64,000 nucleotides of DNA from Ascaris suum (lineage: Eukaryota; Nematoda; Chromadorea; Rhabditida; Ascarididae): the NCBI GenBank assembly GCA_013433145.1, contig CM024174.1:2725336-2789335 (forward strand), in the 5' to 3' direction. How positions within the stretch are numbered: position 1 is the first letter of the stretch; each line of letters opens with the position of its first letter. The translations under genes and the position numbers were made by a program. A model generated the notes under the pieces. It saw only the letters and a program-made list of their open reading frames with translations. It ran no database searches and was not told the origin of the DNA. Shown in pieces: positions 58,041 through 64,000 of the stretch.

Positions 58041-61000
58041 ATATGTGATCAAAAATTGATCAAATCGGAAATCAGTTGAAGGCGTCACTGTTTTTCTGAT
58101 TTAAAAAATTCGCTTTATTATGTTATTTGATTTTATTCTCATATTGAGCTCATTATTAAGATTTATTGCAGTTCTCTTTTTTGCTTTAGTATGTCCTGAT
58201 GGTATATTTATGTATTATCTATGTTGTTTTGCATTTACAAATTGAAAACAAACTCCTACATTCTATGCATGTGACTATGAAATGCTATTTTATGTGCCTC
58301 AATGGAATATAAGGTTTTTTTTATCATCCAGTAGCTCAAGGCTCAACCATTTGGAGGGAAGGAGGAACGATAGCTAGTGATTGATGAATATTTATGGTCA
58401 TATCTTCGAATATGAGGTCATTTTTGAATTACTTCCATGAGACGAACAAGATTGAATAAATAATTATTTTTCCCATCTATCAATTCATCACAATGAAATC
58501 TATTCCCAAGCATTATTGTCAACTATTTGTAAAATGATGTGAACGTATCGCTAATACATCAAATGATTCGAGTGAATATTTCCTATGAGTGATATTTATA
58601 TAAATCGAAAAAATAGCAAAAAAAATTTTTCATCGTTTAAAGTGGATTTTGCCTCTTTCTAATTGGTCGAAATTATGAGAGGCTTTCAAATAGAATTTAT
58701 TTTATTCCATTTTCATAAATTTTCCACATATCGGATAGTGAATTTTTTTTTTTTTTTGATTTACTATGGATGAGCGTAAATTTTGAATAGTTTTTTTTTT
58801 TTTTTTAAATTCTTCTTCTCCTTCAAATATCCCTATATGTCAATCTCAGCGCTTTCTTTCTCTCTGCTTCTTTCATTTTATTATAACACTCGGTTGTGTA
58901 CCAGCTAGTGGCTGGCTGTTCATTCGTGTGTTAAGCATTATGCGGTTGGCATAATTGTATTTATTTTCGATGTTATTTGCATCTCCGTTTTGATGAATGA
59001 AAATTGCTCATTTTAGGAAAGAATATATATTATATAACTTATCAGAATTCTATAAAATGATAAAATGAAAACACATAATAATATTCTATTGATGAAAAGA
59101 TGTAACAGAGTTATATCTTCATTTCATTTGTTGCTTGAAGCAGCTTTCATTATTACTTCTTATTTTTATAACACTTTAAAATTTTTGCTAAAAGCCTTTG
59201 AAAGAATAGCATATGTTAGTTTTCTCAACAAATTATGCCAACTGCATTCATTATGGTTGAAGATTTTTTGAGAATTTCCGCTCATGATAAAAGTGCATTA
59301 TAATTAATTATTATTTAATTGTTTTATTTATATTTCATTTTTGTTTATTTATTTTTGTGTAGCATAAAGCGAACACTAGATCAGACCTAAATATGTAAAC
59401 GTCGATTTTGCTATTAAAGGTATCTTAGTATTGGTGCTATATTTTTCGAAAGTTTCTAAGTAATACTTGAATAGTTCTAGATTATTGAAGTGCCATTGGA
59501 GAATAATAAGTCGTAATCTGCAAAAAATATAGAAATTATGCACATCTCTCATTGGATGCTAAAACCAAAGGTAGAATTGAAATTAATAAAAGTAAAACTT
59601 TTTGCTAACTCTCATGAAGTAATATGTCGAATTGTGACTATAAGATAAACTTCTTTTGAGACGTTTTGCTAAAACAGAAGATTTTAGTTAATCATGTTTT
59701 CCTAAACCACGTTTTGCTTCTATGTATTTGCTTCTTATTTCTTCGTTGTTTCCGAATAACGCTGTAGCCGAATACAATTAGGCTGAATAAAACTCAAAAG
59801 AAACCTATAGAAATAGAAAACGTTTCTTTCCCATCTTCTGCAAATATATTTGTTTATAAATTATCATTCTAGTTATGTATTCGCAAAAGCGAAATGTCCA
59901 AGCATTGTCACATTACTTCATGTGGCAACTCATAACCTAGAAATTCGAACATTAGTAATGAGTGAGAAACTGCAAATAGCATATGCGAACTTTGCAATTC
60001 TTTCGCAAATTTTGCAATCATTTTTACGAATTTTCTTTTCATTTTACGAAACAATCACTAAAATTTTATTGCACAAAAAAATTTTCGTTCATAAGAGTGA
60101 ACTATATGAGGAAAAAATTTTTGCAAATTTTATAAAAAGAAATTCACATTCAAATAATCATAAGCTAAACAAAATAAACGTTTTAAATTTAGTGTAAAGT
60201 AATTCATTATTGCTATATGTATTTATTGTCATAACATTTTACTGTTGATTATTGTTATTTCCGTATGAAATTAATGGCAAAATTAATGCATGGTAATTTA
60301 CTTATTATGTGCGATTATAGTTCATATATGCCTTAATTGTCGTTTATGCAATATGATTGATGTGCTGCCATTGAAGTGCTATTTTCTTCAATTCTATTTT
60401 GAAATAAAAAAAAATGTTGAAAAAGAATGCATCAATAATTACAAATATTATCGATAATACAAAATTTTGCCAATATGAAATTCAATATTATTTATTTTTT
60501 TCCTTCATAATATTGAAGGAAATTTATTGAATCTATTAAAATTTAAGTACAACGAATACAGAAGTAAACTAGTAATCGAATAAAGTGCCTAATATTAAAC
60601 GAATTTTTATAGTTATACAATCAAAAAAAAAGTAACGAGTAGAATGATAGATGAAAGGACGAAACTGCAAAATGTGAGAGATGAGGTGGTGCAAGCATCA
60701 GAACATTATGGCGATTTTATACTTAGCCGTGGGCTATTCTCATTAAAACATTTTCTGAATTTTCGAAGTTTAGTTATTAAATATATCAATCAAAGAAAAT
60801 AAGGGGGAAAAAAACAAGTCAATATCATGAGGAATAAACATGAGATATTAAACGGGGGGCGAAAAGTAAGGCAAAACTTAAGAAACTAAAGACGGAAAGA
60901 AATCTAGCACAGAAAGCATATAAGCGAAGAAAAGAATAGAGGAAGTGAAAAGTGCTTGCATTTTTAGGCCCATTTTCGAGACTACTTCTCGATCTCTCAT

Positions 61001-64000
61001 TGCCGATGGATTTCGCTGCTCAACCATTTCCAAAGTCCTCTCTTTGCGAATTTTCTTCTCTCACTCATCGATGCATCTTTTTTTTTTCTTTAAACGGTTT
61101 ATTTTCTTCCAAAGTCCTTTGATGATTTCATTATCATAAGAAATAATGCTTCGAAAAAAAAACTCCTAAAATCATTTCCTATTCATACAAAATAATTTAA
61201 ATGTGAACTGCGAATTACCTATGCATTATTTACGCAGATATTTACTTTATCAGAATTTTCACCTCGAATATCGCTATAAGAGATTTCCTCAGGAAATGAG
61301 ATTGCAATTCTTACAGCTTATAGATTAAAAGAAGGCGAGTTCCCAATAATTTTCATCAATCATTTTTAAGTGTTCACTATTGCTGATTTCGTTTTGAGTG
61401 GCAAAGTGCATTTGATGAATATTCAAGAGCCCACATAATTTCACTTCTTACTGCTTTCTTTTACTCAAAAGAAATCCCCACATGTATATTTTCATTGACA
61501 TATAACTGGCGTCGAAAGGTTCTTCTTGAATTTCATATTTATTTTCACGCAAAAATATTCTCATGCAATTGCCATAAAGTAATTTAAATATTCGCTCATC
61601 CATGAAATAATTCCCTTCATTTTAATAAACAAACATCACAATGCTTGCATCATATCTTCACTGGAAGCAACATCATTGATCTCGAATACGTTCTTGTCAT
61701 TCACATTGAAAGCATTCACATAATTTAATAAGTCTTTCAAAGAGAACAATTGTAGTAAGTCATATATCAATATTTATCGGCGAATGTATCTAAACGTATG
61801 TTTCTCTAATCATATATGATCGATAAGCAACGACTCAATGTGGTCGGTTTTATCATAGACTAGAATATGATATATTTCAAGGTCAGGGGTCTTAATGAGG
61901 GTTGAAGCTGACACAATCACCATAGAAGACAACCAACACCATTCAAAAACAGTACAACTGCTTGACAATATTTTATAATCAATATGGATCACGTTCATCT
62001 CGATTGTCTATAGAAGAACGTATGATTCGGCCAACGAACAAATAAGCAGTTGAAGATGCTGAAAAACGAAACAGCAAAAGTCCTATGAAATTTGTGAAAA
62101 TAAAATATTGCTGAAGTGAAATAAAACACTATCGAATAACTCGCGCAAGAAATGAAATTGAAATTCTTTAAAACCACTTCAAGCGGAGATCTCTTAGAGT
62201 AGATATGAATAGATATCGAAGATGCTGATAGTAGATACCTATTCTAATTAGTACCTGGGCTACCTGAGTATAAAATTTATAGCATCTAAATGCAAAAATT
62301 TCGAATAGAGAAATAAGATTTATTCTCTAAGCGAAAATCATTTTAAAAGTACTACATTAGGATCTCATCTTGTAAACAAATTGAAGCTTGATCATAGAGC
62401 ATCGAGAGTATGCAACTCATTTTTGCTTTTCTATCACATAATACGCGTATATTTGCAATATGCATTCATCTCATTCGTAACTTCTTCGCTAATATTATCA
62501 CCTTATCACTAGTTCCACTTCCACCTTTATCACTCGTAGCATCCCCGCTAATATCAGTTTTAAGTATGAATTATTTGGTAATTTTTTAATTCAGATGATG
62601 AATTAAAAAAATACATAAAAGAGGCTCATTTCTAGTTGAAATGAGAGCAATGGAATTTTGAATGATGTCGCAATAATGAATGTGAAAACGTTATTAAAAT
62701 CAACAACGAAAATACCGATTTGAACGTTTTAGCGTTTCAAAATAAATTGAATGATTTCTCAGTCGTGAAGAATTCTCTACCCTCAATGATGCCATAGAAA
62801 CTAGGCTCTATCATATCACGTGGAGAGATTGTTCTTGAGTTAATTGTCTCTAATTCCTCTCTCAGAAGCCTTTTATTTGCTGGTGCATCGATCTTGGAAG
62901 TGCGTCATTTCCACTCAAAGGTGAATGTTGATCCAATAGGCTGCATTATAACGTTTTTTTTATGTTTTATTAGCGCTAACTCACACTGTTAGTCTCAAAA
63001 AATGCCTCATTTGTTATGAATTCTTATGTGGATTATTGCTTATACCTATAAATCATTTGCACATCAAAAGAGGAACAAAATTTTTCTTTGCTCAGTAATA
63101 TGCTCTTGTTTCAGCATGATTGATTAATTCCACCTCAAATGAGTTCAAGAATTTAGCAATGCCACTTAGAAAAATTTCTAAATATTTTGCATGGAACGCC
63201 GATCATCTAATTAATGAGTTGGCATATTTTTGGAAACTCTGAGTTGAATCCCAAATTTTCCCAAAAGAAAATCCCAAAAATTCCCCGAACAAATCATCTA
63301 ATCAATTTCCAAACATTGTTGCCAATTGCAAACCCTGAATTGGCTTGTGCTATAAACTTCCTCAGAAAAACAAATTTAACTGGAATTCAATTATAACTGC
63401 GTTTAAGAAGTATTAGGAGGTAATTTTTTTTTCAGCTTTTTGAACAAATGTTGTAAATAAGCCTATAAAAAGTTTGTTTTATTATAGATAGCTTATTTTA
63501 GCATGCATAAATAAAAATTTCGTATATATAGAATCTCCAAGAATTCTCATGATTATTGGATGATAAGAGGAGAACGTAGCTTTGAAGAGGTAAATTAAAT
63601 TTGCGTCATAAATAAGACATAGACGTCGATATTGCAATCATCAATGTAAGAGTAAATAAATTTTCAATAAGATTTAATGAAGAAAGAAATTCGAAGCAAT
63701 GAGTATTTCAGTGTGCATTTTCCAATAATATTTCCACTATTTTTTATATTTAAGCATTCACGAAGAATAATTTAAAAATTGCAGCAGTTGCTCTAATTAG
63801 CATTTCATTTCAACCTCTTCGGTTTCATCTAACGAGGTGTTCATTTTTAGTGGATCCTCATGCAATGCACATCTTCCCAATTTTAGCCTTCTCTTTTAGA
63901 GTGATTTAACATGAGATTCTTATATAACTGATAAGTTCTTTCATATAAAACTCGATAAGAGTGAAAGATTTTTTTTTGTTGTAAATTCTGAATAAAATTT
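58041..64000. other. Downstream sequence, no gene seen
   Basis: AT-rich with poly-T runs near 58750 and 58790. No exon with domain, signal peptide or convincing splice pair was recognised on either strand. Confidence 0.5.
58455..58460 (+). terminator. Candidate polyadenylation signal of the SMOC-like gene
   Basis: AATAAA 415 nt after the stop codon. In such AT-rich sequence this hexamer is common, so it is only a candidate. Confidence 0.3.

Overview
The window looks like AT-rich nuclear DNA of an animal, most probably a parasitic nematode. This is inferred from low GC, long dinucleotide arrays, introns ending in TTTCAG/TTGCAG, and a modular extracellular-matrix gene split over many small exons. 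I cannot name the species. There is no bacterial-type operon structure and almost every long single-frame ORF is spurious. Genes were found by joining small exons by hand through domain signatures, splice sites and reading phase.

The main content is a secreted calcium-binding matricellular gene on the + strand (35135-58040). It is SMOC/SPARC-related, with 14 exons and one optional exon, about 559 codons including an optional-free stop-to-start model that stays open across every junction. Order: signal peptide, Kazal/follistatin-like domain, thyroglobulin type-1 (TY) domain, basic linker, EF-hand EC domain, acidic linker, second TY domain, second EC domain, short C-terminal tail. The doubled TY-EC module differs from the usual SMOC order (FS-TY-spacer-TY-EC). 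A second signal-peptide exon (50391) sits just before the second TY-EC half, so the locus may be one gene with an internal promoter or two adjacent/fused genes.

Region by region: 1-2300, AT-rich sequence with no gene seen; 2310-2570, a GC-rich island, probably a dispersed repeat; about 4075-5815, a decayed Penelope-like retroelement on the - strand with reverse-transcriptase and GIY-YIG remnants inside near-identical 151-bp inverted arms; 5.8-18.7 kb, non-coding sequence with microsatellites, small tandem repeats and polypurine tracts; 19.06-19.89 kb, a GT/GC-rich minisatellite; 22268-23226, a two-exon - strand gene for a small secreted proline-rich protein with an 8-copy 20-bp repeat in its intron; 23.2-35.1 kb, mostly non-coding with large (TA)n arrays, a perfect 31-bp hairpin and a weak small membrane/secreted ORF; 35.1-58.0 kb, the SMOC-like locus; 58.0-64.0 kb, no gene seen.

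Apart from the two gene models and the retroelement, most calls are repeats or low-confidence candidates. RNA-seq mapping would be the decisive test for all exon models.
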